A DNA stretch of 64,000 nucleotides from an uncultured Eubacteriales bacterium (lineage in GTDB: Bacteria; Bacillota; Clostridia; Oscillospirales; UBA644): positions 1 through 64,000 of the forward strand of contig CAUHAO010000008.1 of assembly GCA_959604355.1 (NCBI GenBank). The letters are read 5' to 3'. Under the pieces are notes generated by a model. It was given only the letters and a program-made list of their open reading frames with translations, was not told the DNA's origin and did no database searches. Shown here piece after piece: positions 1 through 5,956 of this stretch (position 1 is the first letter of the stretch; every line of letters starts with the position of its first letter). Both the position numbers and the translations under genes were made by a program.

Positions 1-148
1 GCAGTCTCCGCCGGATTCGGTGAGTGTGAGGCGCAAGCTCTGCCGCGAGCCGCGGTACCCATGCCCGGAGACGTGCAGGTCGAAGGACGGTGTGCAGTCT
101 CCGCCGGATTCGGTGAGTGTGAGGCGCAAGCTCTGCCGCGAGCCGCGG
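1..148. repeat. Direct repeat, 55 bp twice, 93 bp apart
   Basis: Bases 1-55 and 94-148 are identical. The 93-bp period suggests a local duplication. The second copy runs directly into the cloverleaf element that starts at 142. I see no convincing gene between 1 and 327; open frames here only read through repeats and palindromes. Confidence 0.9.
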
Positions 149-226
149 CGCAAATTTTCCTCGGGAAATTTGCCTGCCGTATGCCGCTTTGCGGCATACG
201 GCAACGCGCTTTGCGCGTGCCGCGGC
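142..226. repeat. Cloverleaf palindromic element, copy A
   Basis: The outer stem GCCGCGGC (142-149) pairs with the same self-complementary word at 219-226. It encloses three hairpins in series: an AT-rich arm (151-174), a perfect 13-bp arm with a TTT loop (175-203) and a 6-bp arm ACGCGC/GCGCGT with a TTT loop (204-218). It shares this architecture with the elements at 1765, 9158, 11460 and 47954. It lies downstream of the terminase gene. Function unknown. Confidence 0.85.
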
Positions 227-233
227 GCCCATG

Positions 234-285
234 CCGGGAGGAGTGCGAGATAAAAGATACCGGGAGGAGTGCGAGATAAAAGATA
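234..285. repeat. Tandem duplication, 26 bp x 2
   Basis: A 26-bp unit that starts CCGGGAGGAG and ends AAAAGATA occurs at 234-259 and again, head to tail, at 260-285. It lies between the cloverleaf element and the end of the terminase gene. The stretch 286-327 holds nothing I can name. Confidence 0.9.
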
Positions 286-327
286 ACTTGCCGTCTTTGC
301 CGGATATGGGCGCGGTGTATTCGCCGC

Positions 328-1677
328 TCACATATCCAGCGGCGATATCACCGTAGATTTTTTCGCGGACGTCCTCGGCCCGATCGGGCGGGTCATCATG
401 AAATAGCGCCATTCGTCCGCCACATGATCCTCACCCGACGTGTCGAGGTCTTCGGGGTTCGACGCGGAGATTTCCAGCAGAGGTACGGTGCGTCGAAACG
501 CCTTGCAGTTTGAGAAAACGTACATCTGCGCAAACCCGCGCTCGTCGAACGCGAGACGGTAGTGGCATTGAGTCCAGCCGGCGATACGTTTGTTGTCTCC
601 CGGCTCAAAATATACCCCGTGCCTCATTGCCGCCTCCGCCACGCTTTCACCGCGTGACGCGTCCCATATCGACGGGTCGGCAACTCCGCGCACACGCTTG
701 CCGCGCAGCCACGGGTGCTCCGTCTCAATGCGCTTGATTTCGGCAAACTGCCTGTCCACGTCCCATCTCACACCCACGTTCGGATCTCCCGTGCAGCCGT
801 AAAGCTCGAGTATTCTGTACACCGTTCCGTCGCCCGAAACAGCCCACCAGCCGCATGAAAACGGTCTGTTGTAGCCGAAGTCGTAGCTTCGCCAGAACGT
901 CATATTGCACCTTGAAACGTCGAACGGGTCGATGACATGTGTCCATTTGCGGTCGCCGTAATGCGCGGGATCGTCTATGAAATCCTCAAAAAACTGCCCC
1001 TCGTTGATGTTCCAGTCGCCTTCGAGCCACGCCGTGCGCAGTCTCGCGGGGAGCGCTTTGAGCTGTGAAATATATTCGGGCTGGGTTCGCATGAGAGCGG
1101 TGTTGTCCGTGGCAAGCGAACGTATAAACGAGTAGTCGTCGGGGTTTTCGCCCGTGTTGTAGCGTTTGTCGATGAAAAGCCGCTTTATGTAGCCGTGACC
1201 CTGCCCGCCCGGGTTGCACGTCAGATACATGCGCTTCGGGAACGCGTTCACGCCGCGGATGCATGCCGCAAGGGCTCGGCATTGATACTCCGACAACTGC
1301 GTCGCCTCGTCGATAAATATTACGTCGAACTCCACGCCCTGCAAGCGGTCGAGGTCGGCGTCCTTTGCACAGTACGCGAACGTGACGGTGGACGAATTGC
1401 TGAAAGTGAGTATCTTTTCGCCCGCGTTGTATTCCGCGATGCCGCCCGTCATCCGCACAAGCTCACGGATATGGTTGTTTTCAAGTTCTCGGTACGTCCG
1501 CCGCACGATGAGCATCCGTATGCCGGGGTAGCGCAGCGCGAGCATTATCGCTTTGGTACGCACCGCCCACGACTTGCCGCCGCCTCGCGCGCCGCCAAAG
1601 GCTATATAACGGTGTCTGTCCTCGAAAAATTCCTTCTGCTTCGCATTCGGTTGGGATAAATTGAGTTGTAATTCCAT
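328..1677 (-). CDS. Phage terminase large subunit
   Basis: This 449-residue protein is the motor and nuclease that packages phage DNA into the prohead. A Walker A motif (GGARGGGKS, residues 28-36) and a Walker B motif (VIFIDEA, about 119-125) mark the ATPase domain. The C-terminal half has acidic residues in SYDFG (about 265) and GVADPSIWD, as in the RNase H-like nuclease domain. The length is normal for PBSX/Terminase_3-6 families, so the gene appears intact. The start is supported by GAGGAG about 10 nt upstream. It is the last gene of a leftward phage-like module. The next 327 bases hold repeats rather than the portal gene usually found there, so this may be a remnant or a satellite; the rest could also lie outside the window. 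Confidence 0.93.
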   Translation of the reverse strand: MELQLNLSQPNAKQKEFFEDRHRYIAFGGARGGGKSWAVRTKAIMLALRYPGIRMLIVRRTYRELENNHIRELVRMTGGIAEYNAGEKILTFSNSSTVTFAYCAKDADLDRLQGVEFDVIFIDEATQLSEYQCRALAACIRGVNAFPKRMYLTCNPGGQGHGYIKRLFIDKRYNTGENPDDYSFIRSLATDNTALMRTQPEYISQLKALPARLRTAWLEGDWNINEGQFFEDFIDDPAHYGDRKWTHVIDPFDVSRCNMTFWRSYDFGYNRPFSCGWWAVSGDGTVYRILELYGCTGDPNVGVRWDVDRQFAEIKRIETEHPWLRGKRVRGVADPSIWDASRGESVAEAAMRHGVYFEPGDNKRIAGWTQCHYRLAFDERGFAQMYVFSNCKAFRRTVPLLEISASNPEDLDTSGEDHVADEWRYFMMTRPIGPRTSAKKSTVISPLDM

Positions 1678-1764
1678 AAATCTTTGACTCCTCGGTGTTT
1701 TTTTCTGTCAGCCGCGACATGGGTTTTTATTCTCTCTTTTTGCTTGTGTCATCTCTTTTTTATC

Positions 1765-1850
1765 GCCGCGGCGCAAATTTCCCGCGGGAAATTTGCTTGC
1801 CGCGCGCCGCTTCGCGGCGCACGGCCGCGCGCTTCGCGCGCTGCCGCGGC
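1765..1850. repeat. Cloverleaf palindromic element, copy B
   Basis: The outer stem GCCGCGGC (1765-1772) pairs with 1843-1850. Arm 1 (1773-1796) is a perfect 24-nt palindrome. Arm 2 (about 1799-1825) is a 12-bp stem with a single C-A mismatch and a TTC loop. Arm 3 is a GCGCGC/TTC/GCGCGC hairpin. It sits inside the phage-like module, between the small heptad-repeat gene and the terminase gene. Confidence 0.85.
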
Positions 1851-1922
1851 AGCACGCCTCCTTGTCCGTACACAAAATATACGGCTCTTAAGAGCCCGTA
1901 CGGTCTGCGTCGGTTTCGCCGC

Positions 1923-2249
1923 TCAAGTTGCCCATTTTTCCGCGTCGTCGCCGAAAACTACCCTCACCACGGTCTCGGGCTGTGCGCTCGAGCCGACGAG
2001 CACGACGCCTTTGTCACTTTCCGCGTCCGCCGCGCCGACTTTTGCCTCTTCGAGCGTCATTTTTCGCTCGTCAAGCGTCATCTTTCGCTCGTCAAGCGCC
2101 ATTTTCCGCTCCTCCAGCGCGATTTTTCTCACGTCCAGAGCCGCACGCCGCTCCGCCACGGTCATGGCCTGCGCATCTGCCGCGGTCTTCGGCTTGCGAC
2201 CGCGTTTTTTCTCGGTATCGCTCTGTGCCTGAACTTCGTTTTTGTCCAT
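1923..2249 (-). CDS. Small heptad-repeat protein of the phage-like module
   Basis: I do not recognise this 108-residue protein by family. Residues about 15-22 form a basic KKRGRKPK stretch of the AT-hook kind. A run of near-perfect seven-residue repeats follows (ALEERKM, ALDERKM, TLDERKM, TLEEAKV), which predicts a coiled coil. Its position directly before the large terminase gene is where a small terminase subunit would sit, and a DNA-binding oligomer fits that role, but this is inference from place and shape. AAGGAG lies 8 nt before the start. The 30-nt gap to the upstream gene suggests co-transcription. Confidence 0.7.
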   Translation of the reverse strand: MDKNEVQAQSDTEKKRGRKPKTAADAQAMTVAERRAALDVRKIALEERKMALDERKMTLDERKMTLEEAKVGAADAESDKGVVLVGSSAQPETVVRVVFGDDAEKWAT

Positions 2250-2279
2250 TTCAATACTCCTTTTTCCTGTTTTATCGTT

Positions 2280-3050
2280 TTATTCCTCTTTGTTGGCCGC
2301 TTCTTTCTCTTTCTCTTCTTCTTGCTTGACCATGCGCAGTATGTATTCATAGTCGTCCTTCTCCGTCAACAAAGGCGGCGGAAGCTTCGACTCATAACGC
2401 TTTTTCGGCTTGGGCGGCGCACGTTTTTCCGCCTCCTGCCGCTCCCGATACCTGTTCCAGTTGCGCACAAGCGCCTGCCAGTCATGCACCTTCACCTTGC
2501 CCACAAGCCACCCCTTCGACGCGTAATAGTCGCAGAATTCGTCCGCGTCCACATATGAAAGCTTTTCCTTTTCCGCGTACTCTCTCACCTGCGCCGCCGT
2601 CGGCGCAGCGAACTCCTTTTTGCCGCCGCCGCGCGCCGTCACGCCTCTCGGCTTGTCCCGAGAGGGCGGGGAAGAAGGAAAAAGAGTCTGCGTAAGCAGA
2701 ATTTCATTCTCATTTTCATTCTCATTCTCGTTCTCGTTCTCATTCTCATTCTCGTTCTCATTCTCATTCTCATTGTCTTTAAAAAGACCCTTTTCAGAAC
2801 GATGCTCTTTGGATTTTTCGTCGCGCGCGATTTTTGCCCTGTCGCATTTCGCCTTGTACGCCTCGATATCCTTGTCTATCCAAAACTGTATCGACGGGAA
2901 CACCGCCGCCGCCATCGTGCTCATCTCGGGCAAAGTGCCCCCCTGCGCGTACTCCAGACACGCCGTGAATATCTCGCCGCGCTCCTGCATCGACAGCCGT
3001 TCCATCGTTTTGAGAAAGCTGAAATGCGCGCGAAAATAGTCTCTTGCCAT
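2280..3050 (-). CDS. DUF6291-like phage replication-associated protein
   Basis: The first 80 or so residues (FKTMERLSMQERGEIF, then ACLEYAQGG, then FPSIQFWIDKDIEAY) match the pattern of DUF6291 proteins in prophages and integrative elements. The last third (ADEFCDYYASKGW, then KVHDWQALVRNWNRY) resembles the C-terminal segment common in phage replication organisers. The two are joined by an (Asn-Glu)n linker encoded by a hexanucleotide microsatellite (2705-2774). Length 256 aa. GAGGAAAAAG precedes the start. A role in starting phage replication is inferred from these similarities. It lies 12 nt after the zinc-ribbon gene on the same strand. Confidence 0.75.
   Translation of the reverse strand: MARDYFRAHFSFLKTMERLSMQERGEIFTACLEYAQGGTLPEMSTMAAAVFPSIQFWIDKDIEAYKAKCDRAKIARDEKSKEHRSEKGLFKDNENENENENENENENENENENENEILLTQTLFPSSPPSRDKPRGVTARGGGKKEFAAPTAAQVREYAEKEKLSYVDADEFCDYYASKGWLVGKVKVHDWQALVRNWNRYRERQEAEKRAPPKPKKRYESKLPPPLLTEKDDYEYILRMVKQEEEKEKEAANKEE
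2705..2774. repeat. Hexanucleotide microsatellite coding (Asn-Glu)n
   Basis: On the plus strand CATTCT-type hexamers repeat about eleven times. On the coding minus strand they read as alternating AAT/AAC and GAA/GAG codons. Gain or loss of a unit adds or removes one Asn-Glu pair without shifting the frame. Confidence 0.95.
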
Positions 3051-3062
3051 CTTTTTCCTCTT

Positions 3063-3245
3063 TCAAATTTCATCCTCGTCCGCTTCGTACACGTCCTCGC
3101 CGCCGCAATAGGGGCATCGCGCAAGCCGAAACCTCACCGCTTCTCCTTCGCCGTACGCAACGTATTCCGCCGACCCTTCCTCCGCGTCGTCCTGCGAAAA
3201 CCTCTCCGCACAGCCGCCGCATACAAGAATTTTTTCTCTGTACAT
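3063..3245 (-). CDS. Small zinc-ribbon protein of the phage-like module
   Basis: A 60-residue acidic protein with two CxxC knuckles, CGGC near the start and CPYCGG near residue 48, which together should bind one zinc. No family name comes to mind. An upstream in-frame ATG at 3326 would add 27 basic residues. I prefer 3245 because the zinc fold begins there, but neither start has a strong ribosome-binding site. It is the first gene after the leftward promoter at 3378-3406 and lies 12 nt before the DUF6291-like gene. Its role is unknown. Confidence 0.6.
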   Translation of the reverse strand: MYREKILVCGGCAERFSQDDAEEGSAEYVAYGEGEAVRFRLARCPYCGGEDVYEADEDEI

Positions 3246-3261
3246 TTTTTTTCGTTCTCTC

Positions 3262-3290
3262 TTGACTTTTTCATAAATATGGTGTATAAT
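3262..3290 (+). promoter_or_regulatory. Promoter for the zinc-ribbon membrane gene at 3490
   Basis: TTGACT (3262-3267), a 17-nt spacer and TATAAT (3285-3290). Transcription should start near 3297 and run right, giving a leader of about 190 nt. It faces the leftward promoter at 3378-3406, so transcripts from the two overlap by roughly 75 nt. Confidence 0.75.
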
Positions 3291-3377
3291 ATGTACAAGG
3301 TAATGATTATCCCTTGCCGTGAGCATTTTTCCGCGGCATGTCCGCCGATTGTATGCTCGTCCTTGTGGGATGTATAT

Positions 3378-3406
3378 ATTATATCACAAAAAGTGAAATA
3401 AGTCAA
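3378..3406 (-). promoter_or_regulatory. Promoter of the phage-like module with palindromic operator
   Basis: On the minus strand TTGACT (3406-3401), a 17-nt spacer and a perfect TATAAT (3383-3378). The spacer contains a TCAC-N5-GTGA palindrome (3384-3396) that touches the -10 box, where a bound repressor would block RNA polymerase. The same palindrome sits at the same place in the promoter of the XRE regulator at 36960-36988. Confidence 0.8.
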
Positions 3407-3489
3407 GGGCAAAATTGTAAAAAATTTGAAACATATATTGATATGATTACGGCAAGCCACCCGACACGGTAACAGAAGAGGTAAGAAAC

Positions 3490-4140
3490 ATGGCTCAGCT
3501 TTTTTGTCCCAAATGCGGCGCCGAGCTCAACGGGAACAGATGTCCGAATTGCGCGCCCGCGCGGAAGAATTTCGACGAAATGACGCCCGAGGAGAAAAAG
3601 GCGTCTCTGCGCGCCGATCTTGCGGCGGGACGTCTCGAAAAATGGCAGTATAACGTGGAAATGAGCAAGTTAAGAGGCGATTCCGACGCGGGTACGACGC
3701 ATGTTTCGCGCGGCTCCGTGGCGTACGTCGGCGGCAGATACACCGTCAAACGTCAGGGCTTCTTGCTTGCGGCGGCAATAATCTCCACGGTGCTCTCGGT
3801 ATTCCTCATCGTCATGCCCATAGTTCTCGGCGCGGTGGTCGAGGCCCGTGTCGGCGACTATATAAAAGACGCGCTCGAGTCGGGCGAGATAACGCAGCAG
3901 GAGGCAGACGAGCTGCGTGACGAAGCGATTTCCCCGATGCAATGGTATTTTTCGCTCGTAAGTCCCGTATCTCTGCTGCCGTGTGTCGCGGGGAGCGTGT
4001 TTGCGTGGATAGGCTGGGGCGCGAGAAAGCGCTGGGCGGCTCTCGTCGCGGGCATTGCGTTTGTCTGCGGCGGTTTGGCGATGCTCACGCTCGTGTGTGC
4101 GGTGTTCTCGTTCATCTCCTATGCGCGTATGACGCAGTAG
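3490..4140 (+). CDS. Zinc-ribbon membrane protein
   Basis: A 216-residue protein of unknown function. It begins with a zinc ribbon (FCPKCG at 5-10 and CPNC near 19). A charged linker follows, then a hydrophobic segment at about 91-115, a soluble acidic stretch containing GEITQQEADELRDEA, and two more hydrophobic segments (about 155-175 and 185-210). This layout is common among clostridial zinc-ribbon membrane proteins. GAGGTAAGAAAC precedes the ATG. It is transcribed alone from 3262-3290. The last six codons form part of a 49-bp unit that is tandemly repeated downstream. Confidence 0.75.
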   Translation: MAQLFCPKCGAELNGNRCPNCAPARKNFDEMTPEEKKASLRADLAAGRLEKWQYNVEMSKLRGDSDAGTTHVSRGSVAYVGGRYTVKRQGFLLAAAIISTVLSVFLIVMPIVLGAVVEARVGDYIKDALESGEITQQEADELRDEAISPMQWYFSLVSPVSLLPCVAGSVFAWIGWGARKRWAALVAGIAFVCGGLAMLTLVCAVFSFISYARMTQ

Positions 4141-4266
4141 CCGTCACGCCGAGGGAAATATTCCTTCCTATGCGCGTATGACGCAATAGCCGTCACGCCG
4201 AGGGAAATATTCCTTCCCATGCGCGTATGACGCAGTAGCCGTCACGCCGAGGGATATATTCCTTTA
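4121..4266. repeat. Tandem repeat, 49 bp x 3, including a gene end
   Basis: Units start at 4121, 4170 and 4219, each with ATGCGCGTATGACGCA near its start. The first unit holds the last codons and stop of the zinc-ribbon membrane gene; the next two are non-coding copies. The unit length is not a multiple of three. Confidence 0.95.
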
Positions 4267-4282
4267 AAAAAGCATAAAAAAG

Positions 4283-4311
4283 CCCGTCGGTTTCCCGACG
4301 GGTCTGTTTTT
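4283..4311 (+). terminator. Intrinsic terminator of the zinc-ribbon membrane gene
   Basis: CCCGTCGG, a short loop and CCGACGGG form an 8-bp GC-rich stem followed by TCTGTTTTT. Confidence 0.8.
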
Positions 4312-4324
4312 GCGCAAAAACACG

Positions 4325-4358
4325 AACGCCCCGGCGTTTCTGCGCCGGGGCGTTTTTC
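4325..4358. terminator. Bidirectional terminator
   Basis: AACGCCCCGGCG pairs with CGCCGGGGCGTT around a TTTCTG loop. A T-run follows on the plus strand and a shorter one on the minus strand. It lies between two convergent genes and directly after the stop of the leftward gene at 4361. Confidence 0.8.
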
Positions 4359-4360
4359 TT

Positions 4361-4810
4361 CTATAAGTCGATACGTTTCAGTTTTTTCGGGGCTTTCGGC
4401 TCATTCTGCGCCGTCTGTGCCGCCTCGTTTTTCGCCTCATTTTTCACCGCGTTGTCGGGCTTTGCCTCGTTTTTCGCCTCATTTTTCGCCGCATTGCCGG
4501 GCTTTGCCTCGTTTTTTGCCTCATTTTTCACCGCGTTGCCGGGCTTTGCCTCGTTTTTCGCCGCGTTTTTCAGTTCGCGTGTTTCTCTGCGCCGTATCTG
4601 CGCTATCATCGCCACGGCAGTCCACACGGATGAGAATATCCACACCGGCAGAACCGCCTGCTTTGAGAGCGCGTGGGATATGAACGACGCGTAGGGGTTG
4701 AATATCTCGATTATCAGGAACGTCAGCACCATCGCGGCACATATCATCGAGACGTGAGCCATTATCTGCGTCACCGTCCGCAGAAATCTTTTTGATCTGT
4801 TTTTACTCAT
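4361..4810 (-). CDS. Small membrane protein with Lys-Asn-Glu-Ala repeat tail
   Basis: A 149-residue protein I cannot assign. The first 80 residues are basic and then hydrophobic, with two predicted membrane segments (about 20-40 and 55-75). The rest is a low-complexity tail built from a 14-residue unit (KNEAKNEAKPGNAV and variants) repeated about three times and mirrored by a 42-bp DNA repeat. It should be highly soluble and partly helical. I place the start at 4810: GGAGG lies 7 nt upstream, and the ATG overlaps the stop of the upstream glycosidase gene (ATGAGTAA), which implies translational coupling. An alternative ATG at 4825 has no good ribosome-binding site. Confidence 0.6.
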   Translation of the reverse strand: MSKNRSKRFLRTVTQIMAHVSMICAAMVLTFLIIEIFNPYASFISHALSKQAVLPVWIFSSVWTAVAMIAQIRRRETRELKNAAKNEAKPGNAVKNEAKNEAKPGNAAKNEAKNEAKPDNAVKNEAKNEAAQTAQNEPKAPKKLKRIDL

Positions 4811-5795
4811 CGGCGACCTCCGCAATGTAAAGAATGTCGCTGAGCTTACGCACTCCTTCGTCGGGCGGCGCGATATTTATCATTTTGTCGCCGAACGTCA
4901 TCGTCGAGGACTGTCCGCCGTCGAGATTGTACGCCAGCCTGCAGCCCAGCCCGAGCATCAGCTCCGCCAGTTCGCGCATTTTCATGCCCTGCGACACGTC
5001 GCTGCGCCCGTCAACGGTCACGAAGCAGTAATGCCCCGGCTCGAAATATCCCAGCGCGGTGCGCGGATTTGCGGCGTTGATATACGAGTACCATTTTTCG
5101 GGGATTGCTCCGTTGCGCACGAGCGTCGGGCCGAAGCACCATGCCTGCCATGCTCCCGCCGCAAGCTCCGCCTGAGCGTCAAAGCCCTTCACGGTGCGGT
5201 TGCGGTCCGCGGCAAAGTCCTTCATCGAGCCGTCCGAGTACATCACGAGCACGTCGTTGTCGGGTTTGCCTCGGTACAGCACGCCGTTTCTCAGTACGAC
5301 GCCGCCGTCGCCCATGCCGAAGCCGTTGTAGTCGCCGTTTATCGCGCATACGGCAGAGTTTTCCAGCGCCATCGAGAGCCCTGTCTGCTTTGTTCCGTCA
5401 AGCCTGCCGCTCGAAAACGCGGTGCGGAAATTCTGCGGATTCCTTATATAAATATCCTGCACATAGTAGTTCGAGCCGTTGACCCTGCCGCGATAGCATT
5501 TCACGTAAATGTCGTGCGACCTGTATTCGGTGTCCGTCACCGTCACGTCGTCGCCGTCGGCAAACTTGTCCGCGAATTTCTTGCCGAACATGCCCTGCCA
5601 CACCTCGTCCGTCGGCTTTTCGGAGGGGTCTTGCGAAGTGGAATGCGTCGGTGTCTCCTGCGTCGGCTCGAAAACGGGAGAGGACGGGCCGAACGTAAGC
5701 ACATGGTCAAACAGCGCAAACACACAAAGCGCCGCACCGAGCGCCACCGTGTCTATGACCACGAGCGCCCACAACGGCAATATATGTTTTTTCAT
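4803..5795 (-). CDS. Phosphodiester glycosidase family protein (NAGPA/DUF2233)
   Basis: A membrane-anchored extracellular protein of about 330 residues. A hydrophobic segment at the N-terminus (KKHILPLWALVV) acts as signal anchor, followed by a Pro/Thr-rich linker. The C-terminal half carries the NAGPA-type core: INGDYNGFG, then NPRTALGYF, CFVTVDGR and YNLDGGQSSTM near the end. Members cleave N-acetylglucosamine-1-phosphodiester bonds or act in cell-wall glycan metabolism; the substrate here is unknown. Three nearby ATGs are possible (5822, 5804, 5795). The promoter at 5840-5868 would start RNA near 5833, which makes 5822 too close, so I favour 5795. It is coupled to the repeat-tail gene downstream. 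Confidence 0.85.
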   Translation of the reverse strand: MKKHILPLWALVVIDTVALGAALCVFALFDHVLTFGPSSPVFEPTQETPTHSTSQDPSEKPTDEVWQGMFGKKFADKFADGDDVTVTDTEYRSHDIYVKCYRGRVNGSNYYVQDIYIRNPQNFRTAFSSGRLDGTKQTGLSMALENSAVCAINGDYNGFGMGDGGVVLRNGVLYRGKPDNDVLVMYSDGSMKDFAADRNRTVKGFDAQAELAAGAWQAWCFGPTLVRNGAIPEKWYSYINAANPRTALGYFEPGHYCFVTVDGRSDVSQGMKMRELAELMLGLGCRLAYNLDGGQSSTMTFGDKMINIAPPDEGVRKLSDILYIAEVADE

Positions 5796-5839
5796 CTTAC
5801 TCATTTCCGTCGGATACCTCATATGCTTTTTCGGTATCC

Positions 5840-5868
5840 ATAATACTTTTTTTTACACGATTTGTCAA
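5840..5868 (-). promoter_or_regulatory. Promoter of the glycosidase gene
   Basis: Minus strand: TTGACA (5868-5863), a 17-nt spacer and TATTAT (5845-5840). Predicted start near 5833. Confidence 0.75.
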
Positions 5869-5956
5869 GTGCTTTTGCGAATATGCCACGAATTGGACTA
5901 AATAATGTATTATTTGCCGAAAAAAGGGTTTTTATGTCGCGGCAGGGCAGGGGGCT

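Noticed and set aside
1481..1720. Small gene overlapping the terminase start
   Set aside because: It is a shifted frame of the terminase N-terminus and has no independent support.
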